This document shows positions 43,096 to 54,713 of a stretch of DNA of 64,000 bases, one piece after another. The DNA is from Mytilus californianus. Lineage: Eukaryota; Mollusca; Bivalvia; Mytilida; Mytilidae. Location: assembly GCF_021869535.1 (NCBI RefSeq), contig NW_026262701.1, positions 6,525,501-6,589,500 on the forward strand. Direction: 5' to 3'. The position numbers and the translations under genes were made by a program. Each line of letters opens with the position of its first letter. Position 1 is the first letter of the stretch. Under the pieces are notes generated by a model that was given only the letters and a program-made list of their open reading frames with translations, was not told the origin of the DNA and ran no database searches.

Positions 43096-43450
43096 GCTTT
43101 TACTAATTTTCATGAAACTTTTGTAAATTATTTATATCTATATAAGTAAGCTCCCTTTCGCTTTTTATAAATTTTAAATTTTACCTTTCTGAGTTATGGG
43201 ATTTTATTCATAAAAACAGGGGGGATTTTCCCGTTTTTGGACTAACTCAAAAATGCTTTGAGCTGTTTTTCATCAAACTTTGATGACGGGTTTACATGGT
43301 TTATATCTATTAAAACAAGCTCCCTTTAGTTTTTTTTTTTTATAAATTTCTGATATGACATTGAGGAGTTATGGCACTTTATTTGTTGAAAAATCGACGG
43401 GCATATCATGCACTCATGGCGTAGCTCTTTATTAACGTTATATGCAAGCG
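43096..43450 (+). repeat. 3' part of an 'acgtccgtc'-type tandem-repeat element
   Basis: Two degenerate units ('catgaaacttttgtaaattatttatatctat' and 'catcaaactttgatgacggg...') and the end 'cgacgggcatatcatgcactcatggcgtagctctttatta', matching the end of the element at 25633-26450. Confidence 0.6.
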
Positions 43451-43599
43451 GGGGCATCATCTGTGTCCCATGCACACATTCTCAATTTACTCTATATTAA
43501 TCCAATATTTTATATATATATATGTTATATTTTTACATGCCATATCTTGTTGGCAATATGCTCTTACATCTACATTTGTACATATAGTATTTAAATAGC

Positions 43600-44170
43600 A
43601 ACAAAATATTATTTATGGTTTTACTGTTATCAAAATCTCAGACACACCTAATATGACTTTGTTTGAGCTAAAGGGCAAGAAAATGTCATAATTTCTAATC
43701 GAGTCTATCATGGACATGATGGATAGTGAAAAATTTTGGACAACATTACATATCCAAAAAGTGTGAAAAATTCTTTCTCTGATTTCTGAACAAAAAGTAC
43801 ATTGTTCAGTTTCTTTTAATTTACATTTCAATAAAAATGAATTACATGGTAGAATCCTATGAACAATCTTGAAATGGAAATTTTGTAAAAATGAACTTCT
43901 GGTTATAATAAAAGGCATAGAGTACCCGGTAAATAGTATTCCAATCTTCAATCTGCATATTCAGATCTATTCTGGGCCATATTTATCAGTATTGTTTTCA
44001 ACTTTGAACTTATTTTGCAACTTGGAAAAATTTACCAGGATATCAATTATTAACCTGCTGTGTTTGATGCAAGCAGTGAGACATCCCAGAGATGCACTTT
44101 CATTGAACACTGTGGCCCACATACTTTTTTCCATTTTTGTGGTTCGATTGTAATGGATTTTTATCACAGA
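43600..44170 (-). pseudogene. Second L1/Tx1-like LINE C-terminal fragment
   Basis: Reads LQNFHFKIVHRILPCNSFLL, then CTFCSEIRERIFHTFWICNV, equivalent to the C-terminal segment also seen at 39800-40320. In N-to-C order it should lie downstream of the 42662-43095 fragment, but on this strand it lies upstream, so it comes from a different copy or a rearrangement. Confidence 0.65.
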
Positions 44171-44700
44171 AATTTAAGTTGATAAGAAGGTAAATTGAAG
44201 AAGACAGATTAATGCTTCTTTCACTGATCATGCTGATACAGTGTAACTATGTAATTCAGTGACATTCCTTCTTTCCCTCAATCTCAAATCTAAGTTTTCC
44301 AGATTTTTTTCTTTAGGTCTACGGAAATTGAATTTAATTTTAGTACAGCAGAGGTTAATAATGACTTACAGGTGGTGTTGGCTCTTCGTTTCAGTAGACC
44401 AATTATAGCCCTTTCATAAATAAAGTACATTTCAAGACTTTTTTTTTGTCATGCCTACAGACATGACAGATTTGGATGTGAATTTTTGTACATTGTGTAT
44501 AATGATGAGTTTATACAAGCCTCATTTGTTATTCGTTGTAGTTGACTAACTGCAGGCAGGATCACTCCTGTTGAACCAGAACATCTAGTTTTAAATTTAA
44601 AAATAGTTACATTTCTAGATTATAAATAATACCTTATTTTAAGTGAAACATTGGAGCAATATTTTTCACCAAACATTTAGTTCTCACTGTTTCGTTGTAG
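44171..44700. other. Intron or 5' flank of the large zinc-finger gene
   Basis: No ORF. It ends in a pyrimidine-rich acceptor 'ttctcactgtttcgttgtag' abutting the large exon. An upstream non-coding or coding exon must exist but was not identified. Confidence 0.5.
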
Positions 44701-47700
44701 ATGATGTACAGACCGAGAGGTTTTGACAGAAGAGAATGTCCTGAGCCACCACATTTACTTTTACAACAGAACAGGTTCCAGATATTGAATGCTCAGAATC
44801 AACAGAATTGTACTACTCCACTGCTGTATAAACAGACTGGAAATACTAACATGGACCTAGGTCAAGGCCACAGTACCAATATTAATATAATGCAGAACCA
44901 AGGTCAAGGATGCAGTGCAAGTGCACAGATTATTAGATGTCGTAGGATGCTTTGTCAGACTCAGGAATTCTATTATATGTTTCCATCCCCTCGGAGATCA
45001 TCCATTAGTAATCATCCTAGTGGCTTTAGAACAATGGCTCAAAGAAGACTTATGCATCAAAGACTTGACTCAAGTAGCACTGGAAATTCTAATCAACATG
45101 TCATGATTGATAATGAGGAGAATTATGAAAACTATATGCAAAATAACATGTTGCCTAGGAACACAATAAATAATCGACAGGCCAATTCATTCAAAGACAA
45201 CAATGTCGTGTGTGGGAAGCAGCAACTTGTACAAGAGTTTGAATGTAATGATAGGTTAAACAATCAAGGCATGAATGAAAGTATTGGACAAGAACTGCAG
45301 GCAAGACAGACCATGTCCCAGTCTCGTGTGGCTCTGTCTGATTTCATCAACAATAATTCTATAGAAAATGATCAAAGTTTTAATGGCTTAGATGATCATT
45401 CCTACAGTCGTAAGAACGCAGACAATTTTTCATATGAAGATGAGAATCATGTTAATGCAGCATATTACACAAACTGTCAAAGAGATTGCTCTGCTGAAAG
45501 ACTGAAAGTTCTACAAACAAATCATTCCTATCCATGTGAAGATCAAAGATTTCAAAATTCAAATGTATGCCCTTATCAGAGGAATCCATATGTTAATACA
45601 TTGAGAATAGCCAGAAATTCTAATAGCAATCACATTGTTAATACAGATAGGTCAGAAAAACAGTCGTCATGGAATCATGATGTAGAATCCAAACTGGTCA
45701 ACCAACATCTGAAGGCTAAAATTGAACAACATTCATCATTGAATCGTGAGGTAAAGTCCAAATTGGTCAAAGAGTCTACATTGTTACAGTTAGCACTAAA
45801 AGATATTATAGACAGGGAAAAAGAAAGTGAGAAAGTTCAAATCGAGTCTGCCAAAAATAAAAAGAATTTTAGAATTGAAGGCTCTGCAATTACTGAAGTT
45901 CAAGAATCTGACAAAAAATTACAGACAATTAATAAAAGTAAACAATTTGGAAGTGTTACTGATAAAACTGAATCAAATATAAAATGCCATACCAGTTCAG
46001 CTGGTAAAACTGTTCAATGTATGAATGCAAATAAAAGAAATATTCCTGAAAAAGAACCATTAGAGAAAAAGAACTTCCCTAGTTCATCCAATGTTCCAAC
46101 TGTAGAACGCAAAATTCTTGTAGAAAATGCTAAACTTGTTACTAGGAAAGCAATAGAAATTGAAAACATAAAAAAAGCAACTGTTCAGCAGCAGGTTAAT
46201 GTAAAGTCCTCATCAGAATGTTCAAGTGAAGTTAAAGTTAGGACTCAAACAGAACAAAGTGCAGAGGCATCTTATAATCTGGCTTTAGAACAATGGCAAA
46301 AACAGAATTTGTGTAAAACTAAAACCTCTGATTCACAGAAAACAAATACTGACGATCCATACCTCCAGGCACATCAACAATTGAAAACACTGAATTCTGG
46401 CAGAAGCATAAATATCCACTCCTCAAATTCAAAGAATTGTGATCCACGCCTTGAGGCACAAAAACAGAATTTGTGTAAATCTAAAACCTCTGATTCACAG
46501 CTAACAAATACTGGTGATCCATTCCTGCAGGCACACCAACAATTGAAATCACAGAATTTTGGCAGAAGCATAAATATCCACGCCTCAAATACAAAGAATC
46601 GTGATCCACGCCTTGAGGCACGTAAACAGAATTCTACCATAAGTAATGACTCACTAAATGCAAACAGCTTTGATCAAAATACTGAAATATGTACAGCAAA
46701 TGACCATAGTTACTCCCAAAGCACACCTCTGCTTCGTGATAGAAAGAATGTGGATTGTAATCTAAGTCTTGATAAGTTACAAAGTATTAACCCAGAATGT
46801 CCAACAAAAAATCCATGTGCAGAAAATAAAAGAAGTTCTGAGAACTCAAGGTTAGACAGAAAAGAGGTATCCTCAAAGGATACAGGATTTATACAGGCTC
46901 TTGTAGATGTTGTTAAAGTTATGTTTGACCTTAGGAGAAATAAACACTTTGAGGAAAAGATCATTCCAGAAGCTGGGAACCAAATTGATAAAGCGAGCAA
47001 GGATGACAACAAACTTGCAGGACAAAAGTTGAACAAAACCATTTCAGCAAACCAGGATGATTACAAACTTGTTAGACAATCAGGGAACCAGCCTAATAAA
47101 GTAAGCAAAATTGAGCACAAGCATGTCAGAAAAACGGAGAATCAGCAGATTAAACCAAACAAATCTGAGAGCAAACAGGTTGACGAGACAAGGAACCATG
47201 CCAAATCAATCGACACCAACAAAGAAAATTCCCAAAATGGAAGAGAAGATAAAGACATAAACTGTCAAGGAAGTTCAAACTTTTCAAAATCAAAGACAAG
47301 TCCTGTTCTGAGTAAAACTGTAAAAAATACAAAAGTAACAAATGAAAAGCTTGCCTCTCTTGAAACAACGAAGTCCAATGATAAACCTTTGTCGTGCAAT
47401 TCAATTGCTAATGATAGAAATATTTTTACGTGTGTATTTGAAACTGGCAGCATGAAAAAGAGGACTAGGTGTGTTGATAGTGATTTCATTGAAAACGATA
47501 ATCTCATGGATAAAAATAAATACCTGGATGAACACAGGAAAAAATCTGACTTGCTTGAAAAATCTTACTCCTCTCAGACTCCAGGCAAATTAAATGAAGA
47601 ATCTAAGTCACTTCATACTGACAAAATTACTGAAAGATCTGACTCTTTTCATACTCAGGAGAGGCTGAATGATAAATATCCATCAGTCACCAGCATCAAT

Positions 47701-50700
47701 GTGGAAAAGCAAATCCAACGTCTAGAAGAGTTTAAGGCTTGTTCAAAAGACATGTTAGCTCAACAAAAATCACAATTGATAGTTGACCAATGTGATAAAC
47801 TGGATAATGAAACTAGTTTTTCCGATAAAGGATGTCATAAACAAGGAAAAACAATCACAAATTCTGGTGAATATTGTCTTCTTTCCAGTACAGAAAATTC
47901 TGAAGATGAATATTTGCCAGAAAAGAAAGCTGGAGAGTCTGTTAAAGAAAAACATGAAGATGGACAGAAGAAATTTGAAGCTCAATGTTTAATTTCACAA
48001 GGGGACACTTCACAGAATAATTCAGCTTCAAGTAACAAGGATACAAGTTGTTACAGGAAAGGTTCCAACAATATATCTGATAGAACAGGTCTAGAAGGTA
48101 AAATCACTTGTAAGACCCCATCACCTAAAAAAAAGTCAACAAAAGTTCAATCCACTGGTAAAGATTTCAGTTTCTTAGAACTAGGATATTGTCCTCTGGC
48201 TTTACCTCTTGGTTGCTATGCCTACGAAGATGATGCAGACAAAGATGAGAACAACAACAACTCTCCCAAAAGACTAGAAAATGAGCCTGACATTGTTGCC
48301 ACAAATAAACACATGAGAAAGCTTTGTGATGAGAAATACAATCATGACAATACTGAGATTCTAAGACCATGGGTTATAAGATATCTGGATGAAATCTCAA
48401 AACCAACAATTCGCGAAGAATTTTTAGACAAGATGGACTTGGAATTAAATGAGAACAAAGCTAACCATCATGATATATTGCAAGCTTCTATAGCTTCTCC
48501 TGAAAACGATTACAGCGAAGAAGACGATATAGAAACTGATCACAGGGAATCACCACTGATTATTCCATTGGACAGTCACTATGCGAAAGATATTATGAAA
48601 CCTCATCAGATAAAATCAACACTGGCTATTTCATTGGACGATACACTGTCAGATTTAAATTCCATTCCAGTTTCTGATGAAGAATGTGATTGGTCATTGG
48701 GGGAGTTTGAAAAGTCTGAAGATGATAGCAGTAAGGACAACTACAGTGATAGGGTACCAGGCAGCTACAGTGATGCGGTACCAGGAGAAAGTGACCAAAA
48801 TGAGGATAATACAGACAGTGCTGTGGGCAAGTCCACTTATTCAAAGAAAAGTTTACAAAGTGAGTCTAATCCTGAAAGTAGTGGAAATATTCAGGATGTT
48901 AATATTACTGATCACAATTTGATTGACAGGTCAAGTACAGAAGTGACTAAATACACAAAGAATGAAAACCGGGAACATTTATTACAAAGAGAAACTCCTC
49001 TTATGAAAGATAACTCTGTAGACAATCAAGCCACAAATTCTAAAACGGATAGTTCAGTAAGTTGTAAGATCCAAAGCAATGAAAATGTATTACAGCAAAA
49101 AGAAGCAAACTTTCATCAGGAAACTGATAATAAGAAGGAAAAATATCAAAGAAAAGATATGATATCAAATATTGAGACTAAATCAGATAATTTAGAAAAA
49201 GTTGAAGGCATGGGAGATAACTTGATATCAACTCAAGGAACAACAAAATTGTCTAGTTTATTGAAAAACAAAGTGATAGATTCTGCTAGTAGTTCTGCTC
49301 TGTCAACTAAGAAAACGAGAATCAATAAACGTTTTTCTCCAACAGAAAATCAACTGTTCCAGGAAGCAATGAACTTTTTATGTAGTGGAAAAATTAAAGA
49401 TAATAATGAGAAAATTATAGATTGTTTCTCAAATTCTTCAATACGAACCAGGCAAAAGTCTTCTAACATGGGTAAAGATGTTGAACAAGGGGAGGCTAGA
49501 AAGAAAAAGCAAGAGAAACCAAGTTCTGTTGAAAAAGATATTGTACATGCAACCAATGTGAAGAAGAAGAGATATTGCAAGCCTTCGAAGGTCAAAGAAT
49601 TAAAAGAGAAACAAAAAATAATTTTGGACAATTTAAAGTCACAAAAAGAAATTATCAGTTTAGAGAAAGAGCAGGAAGAAAATGATGAAAATTGTGATAG
49701 TATTGATGAAACAAAAGATCATTTTGAGCCAAAGACAAAAAATACAGAATTGGATAAAAAAGTAAACAATGGTTCTAAAGACAGAAAAATTTTGGTAGAA
49801 GATATTGAAAAACAGGAAGAAGAAAAGTTTGATTACTCTTTTGTTGAAATGCCAGTTAGTGAACAGTCAAAATGTTCTTTGAAAAGACCTGAAATTTCTA
49901 TGGAAGTGTTATCAAGCAAACAGAAAGAACTTTCATCAGGAGTTTATAAACAGAAAGACCTCCCACTAAAAAGACCAGACATATCTCCAGAGGAATCAGA
50001 AGCATTGACAGGCCTTTTAACTTTAGGAGAAGGTCATAAGAGTGTAGAGACCCAGACATTGTACAACACAGACTTGGCAGTTTCTTCTGAAAACGGGACT
50101 ATACTGAACAGCTCATGTGAGTTTAAATCTGACAATACTAACCACAGCAGTGGTGAAATCATACAGACCAGTGAACTAGAAAATAAAATTGACCAACGCA
50201 TAAGTAATTTATTGGAAGATGTTAGAGATAAAATGTTAAATGATGATAAAAGTGGAAAGAATGGACAAGTTAAAGGAAAAAACAAACAGAGGGAAAATGT
50301 TCAATATGATAAAAAAGGCAAGCAAGAACCAAATCTTGAAGGTGATGAAAATGACAAGCAAGAACCAAATCTTGAAGATGATAAAAAAGAAAAGCAAGAA
50401 CCAAATCTCGAAAATGATCAAAAGGAAAAGCAAGAACCAAATCTTGAAGATGATAAAAAGGAAAAACAAGAACCAAATTTTGAAGGTGATAAAAAGAACA
50501 AGCAAGAACCAAGCCTTGCAGATGTTAAAAAGGACAAACAAGAACGATATCTTGAGGGTGATAAACAGGGCAAGCAAGAGCAAAATCTTGAAGGTGATCA
50601 AAAGGACAAGTGTGAACAAATTCATGAAAGGCACGAAAAAGACAAGCATGAAGAAAATCTTAAAAGTAATAAGCAAGAACAAAATCTCCAAAGCAGTAAA

Positions 50701-52146
50701 AAAGAAGAACACATTAATCATCCTATGCCAATTCTTATTGCAGCAGCTACTGAAAATGACAGATCTGTTCCTATTGATACCACTGTGCAGCAGAGTGAAT
50801 CAACAGGGGGACAGACAGTTACAGCTTCAAATGATACCCCAAGTCCTCTTTCTTATGAATATCTAGAACATAGCGATAGTGATACAATACCATTGGTAGA
50901 AAAACCAGTTGTTGAAGAAAAAACTCCAGGAAAATGGCTTATTCCAATTTTAGAACGACTGAATATTGACATTTCTAAAGGACGACTCATTGTTACAAAG
51001 ACTGCACAGAAACTTTGTATTAAGACAGGGACATTGATTAAATCTACATGTTCATATTCCAGTCAAGCCTCATCTGTTCAAGATAAAGATAGGAATATAA
51101 ATAATTGTGAAATTGATATGAGTGCAGATGGAGACAAGTCTGGTCACCATGGCAATGATAGGCAAAATTATGATGATGAGCTGGACATTGAAAATGTAAA
51201 TAGTTCAATAACAAGAAGTATGAAAAGAAAGAGAGGTCAAACTTTAGGCGAAAATTCTATGGAACTAAGATCTCAATTTACAACAAATATCAAGAAATGG
51301 AAAAAGTTTAAAGGTCATGTGAAAGTTGATGAAGATATTGTATTACCAAGAATCACTAGAAACAGAACATTGCAAGTTTCCAAAAACCCTACACTTAACC
51401 TTCCAAATAAAAATGTAAATCTGAAAAAGAAAAAAACTTCAGGCATAAAAGAAATTGAAACTGTAGCAAAGTTTCAAGAAACTAGTGAAAATAAAAGTAT
51501 AAAATCCTTGCGTTGTAAAAAATCAGATTCTTCAAATAAAAAAAGTAAAGGTAAAGGGACAAAAAGAAAACTTGAGTTTGATCTTAGAGAAGATGAAACA
51601 AAAGAGAACATAGAGGAAATCGTTGATAATAAGGATGAAAACCAAATGAAAACAAAACCACCAGAGGTTAAAAAAAAGAAAATTTCAAAATGCAGGAAAA
51701 AGCTTAATAAAAATAGCACTACAGAAGACAAATCAACTGAAAATAAAAGTCCTTCATCAGAATTAACTGAACAGAAGGACAATTTAGAACAACTGGATAA
51801 AAATCAGAAGTCGGAAGATTTAACCAAGCAAAAGCTTAAAAAAAATGTTATGAAAAAATCATCTATCAAATCATTAAAGTCTCTGTCCACACCTAAAACT
51901 AAGTCTCTAAAAGCAAAATCTAAAAAGAACACAATGGCAGATGGTAACAAGGTTTGTTTTCGCTTAGTGACTGAACCATCAGAGCAGAAAATTGTTCGAC
52001 TAAAGGCTGAGGCACTGAAGAAGTTATATGCAACAAAGATTTGTGCCTATTGTAAACAAACTGTTCCAAGTAGACAGTTTAAACACCATGTGAAGATTTA
52101 TCACCCATACAGATGTGCTAAATGTGGACTTCTTTTCTCAGATAAG
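44701..52146 (+). CDS. Giant exon of an unrecognised C2H2 zinc-finger protein
   Basis: 2,482 codons from ATG, directly after an AG acceptor; the codon before the ATG is TAG, so translation starts here or enters by splicing. Most of the protein is Lys/Glu/Ser/Asn-rich and probably disordered, with many basic clusters (for example SMKRKRGQ, KGTKRKL) suggesting nuclear location. Ordered-looking islands include FSFLELGYCPLALPLGCYAY, RPWVIRYLDEISKPTIREEF and GKWLIPILERLNIDISKGRL. Tandem repeats lie at residues 534-641 and 1874-2002. Zinc finger 1 is at about 2448-2468 (CAYC...HVKIYH). Finger 2 starts at 2472 (CAKC) and is cut by the donor gataag|gtaaaa. Read-through past the donor adds nine codons and would lose the second finger's histidines. 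Family unknown. Confidence 0.85.
46300..46623 (+). repeat. 162-bp in-frame duplication in the giant exon
   Basis: Two units (46300-46461 and 46462-46623) encode 54 residues each, starting KQNLCK and ending DPRLEA, about 80% identical in protein. This is an internal coding duplication. Confidence 0.93.
50320..50706 (+). repeat. 36-bp coding minisatellite (KQEPNLEDDKKE)
   Basis: Nearly eleven units of 12 codons, consensus KQEPNLEDDKKE. Four near-identical units come first and later ones diverge (KCEQIHERHEKD), with one unit shortened to nine codons. Alternating Lys and Glu/Asp suggests a charged helix or disordered spacer. Confidence 0.95.
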
Positions 52147-52832
52147 GTAAAAATTGTCTCCTTTTATAATCTTTGAATATATTAGTAAATCGTGTACAGG
52201 TATATGTATGATAACACCATACACAAGAAAGAAAATAAAGGTGAAAAATACATGACTAGTTGGTCACAATCATATCCAATGCTCAAAGTTTATATGTGTA
52301 GAAATGTATTAAAGTGAAAGTAGCATGTTCATTAAAATGATGTAACTAAAAACATACATATAAAACCAACTGAAAAATACATGATCTTGAAGAAGGAGCT
52401 AGTGGATCACCTACCATCAAAGAAACCAAAAGTCACGTCATAAATTTTAGAATGAAAATATTTTTTCTGAAATGCTTTGATCTTATAGTGCAACAAATAA
52501 CATTGTGTTGCCTTTTTTTGTTTGTTTCTCAGTCTGCTTTTAAACATTTCAAGTATTAACCATCTCCAGATTTTTTTGTGACATATGCTAAAACCTTAAG
52601 TACTCATCAGAACAACCAATTTTGTCCATGGTCAACTTTCCTTGACAGAGTTATAGCTATAGATTTAGTATAATTGTTAAGTTAATAAGTGAAAATTTAA
52701 ATTTAAAGATGGAAACATGGAAACAAGAATTTTGATTTGTCAATTTTCAAAAATCAAGAAGTATCAAATTTTAAAGCAATTATGAGAGTTCCTGTATGAA
52801 AAGATTTCCTTTGTATATGATTTATTTTTCAG

Positions 52833-53019
52833 GAAGAGAAGTTAGGACATCGAAGGGAAAAGCACAGTAGTCAGCAGTACCATTGTATAATTTGCAATAA
52901 AATATTTGACGAAAAGTGGCATTATGGACATCATATCAAATCATTAGTTCACAGAAACAACCGAGAAATCTACAGGCGAGCTATTAATATAATGAAATCC
53001 TGTATAGGTTTAGAACTTG
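52833..53019 (+). CDS. Second exon of the zinc-finger gene
   Basis: 187 nt between acceptor 'tttatttttcag' (52831-52832) and donor 'cttg|gtgagt'. It begins in phase 0 with EEKLGHRREKH, which supplies the two histidines of finger 2: joined to the first exon the spacing is exactly C-x2-C-x12-H-x4-H. A third finger follows, CIIC...HHIKSLVH (C-x2-C-x12-H-x5-H, the U1/matrin-like spacing), then a basic RNNREIYRRAINIMK helix. It ends in phase 1. The domain reconstruction is strong evidence for both splice sites. Confidence 0.87.
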
Positions 53020-53154
53020 GTGAGTCCATTACGATATTTTATTACATGTATGAACTCTTATAATGAAAGATTATGTGAGGTCGTAAGCTCACTCAGTCCA
53101 GCATGAGCTTTTTTATCACTTTTATGTTTATTGCCCATCCTGCATTGTTAACTC

Positions 53155-53437
53155 TTTTTATGCCCTACCTAGGGGCATTATGTTTTTTGGTCTGTGTGTC
53201 CGTTTGTTCGTCTGTTCGTTCTTCCGTCTGTCCCGCTTCAGGTTAAAGTTTTTGGTCAAGGTAGTTTTTGATGAAGTTGAAGTCCAATCAACTTGAAATT
53301 TAGTACACATGTTCCCTATGATATGATCTTTCTAATTTTAATGCCAAATTAGAGTTTTGACCCCAATTTCATGGTTCACTGAACATAGAAAATGATAGTG
53401 CAAGTGGGGCATCTGTGTACTAGGGACACATTCTTGT
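53155..53437 (+). mobile_element. 'Acctaggggcat' element in an intron
   Basis: An uninterrupted copy of the element at 35251-36093: leader 'tatgccctacctaggggcat', junction 'ggtcaaggtagtttttgatgaag' intact, and end 'actagggacacattcttg'. It lies in the intron 53020-54713 of the zinc-finger gene, whose remaining sequence shows no other recognisable feature. Confidence 0.8.
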
Positions 53438-54713
53438 TTTCTCTCCTTTTAGACCACTGTGTATTAGCTTCAAAATTAACTCCCAAGTCTCAATAAACTA
53501 AACAACATAACTAAGAAGGACATAAGAATTAAACAACAAAAATTGTATTTATAGCCTGAAATTACCTTTATTCGTTAAAAATTGCCTATCATTTACAGCA
53601 AGATACACAAGTGGATTCATATATTGTGTCTATTATTATAATACACAAGTATAAACTTTTCTCTTGACAACTTTTTTCTTAAATTTAAACTGAAAACATT
53701 CAATCCAAACTGAGTATTTGTCTTGAGCGGTCTAAAGTGTATGCAGATCTAGAGAAAACAGTGAAAGCTTTCTGTATAATCCACAAAATATATTGAAAAT
53801 AAGTGTTATGAGGTATCCAAACTGAGACCAAATATGGCAGCTACCATTGATTATAGTTTCTAAATAAGACATTATGAAATAGTACACTAAAACAGTCTCA
53901 TATTAATCAAATGATTGGTAGCAAGAGTGTCTTTCAAAAGTATATGTAGCATCCCTTTTAATTTTTTGTATACCCCAGTCGCCTTGTAGAGGAGAGGCTT
54001 TATACTAGTGATGCACATGTTTGTCCTTTCAACAGTCCAATACAAGTTTGGTTTCTAGAAGATAATTAAAGAACTGCTAGAGCAGATCTTTTGAATGAAA
54101 TAAACAATGTCATGGATCATAACATACATGCCAAATTCAATGTTAATGGTTTTGGCATATTTGCTGTCCAATAGTATATCTTAAAATTTAGTTTTTTTTT
54201 CATCTTTTTTGGATGATAATGAAAATACAGCTTGATTAAATCTTTTAACATATGAACACAAATGTCACGAACCTTAACATACAGGTAAAGTTTGTTTAAG
54301 GTGATTTTGATATTTCCGGTTCAAGAGTTATATCCCTTAGTTATCTAGTAAATTTGATAATTTTTTGGGGTTTCAAGATGATAGTTCATGTACCACTTAA
54401 CCAACGATTTTTAAATTTGAACATAATGTCATTGACATTCAAAAATAAACAGGTCAAGTTAGATTTTAATGGTATGACATATTGTGTTCAAGAGTTATTT
54501 CCCTTTGTTACCTCAAAATTTTTCTTATTTTTTGGATCCATAGTAATCAGGAAAGTACCATTTGACACATTCTTTTATTAATTTGAAACATTACATACAG
54601 GTTACATTCACTAAAAATTAACCAATGAGGCAAACCATTGCAACTGCTGTCTTTTATATTGGCAGAAGTTGCTGAAATAGTTTATGAAGTCTCTTTTGAT
54701 CTTATATTTTCAG

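Noticed and set aside
50236-50866. Two overlapping ORFs, one on each strand, of 161 and 208 codons inside the giant exon
   Set aside because: Both are alternate-frame readings of the 36-bp coding repeat; a repeat period divisible by three keeps all frames open.
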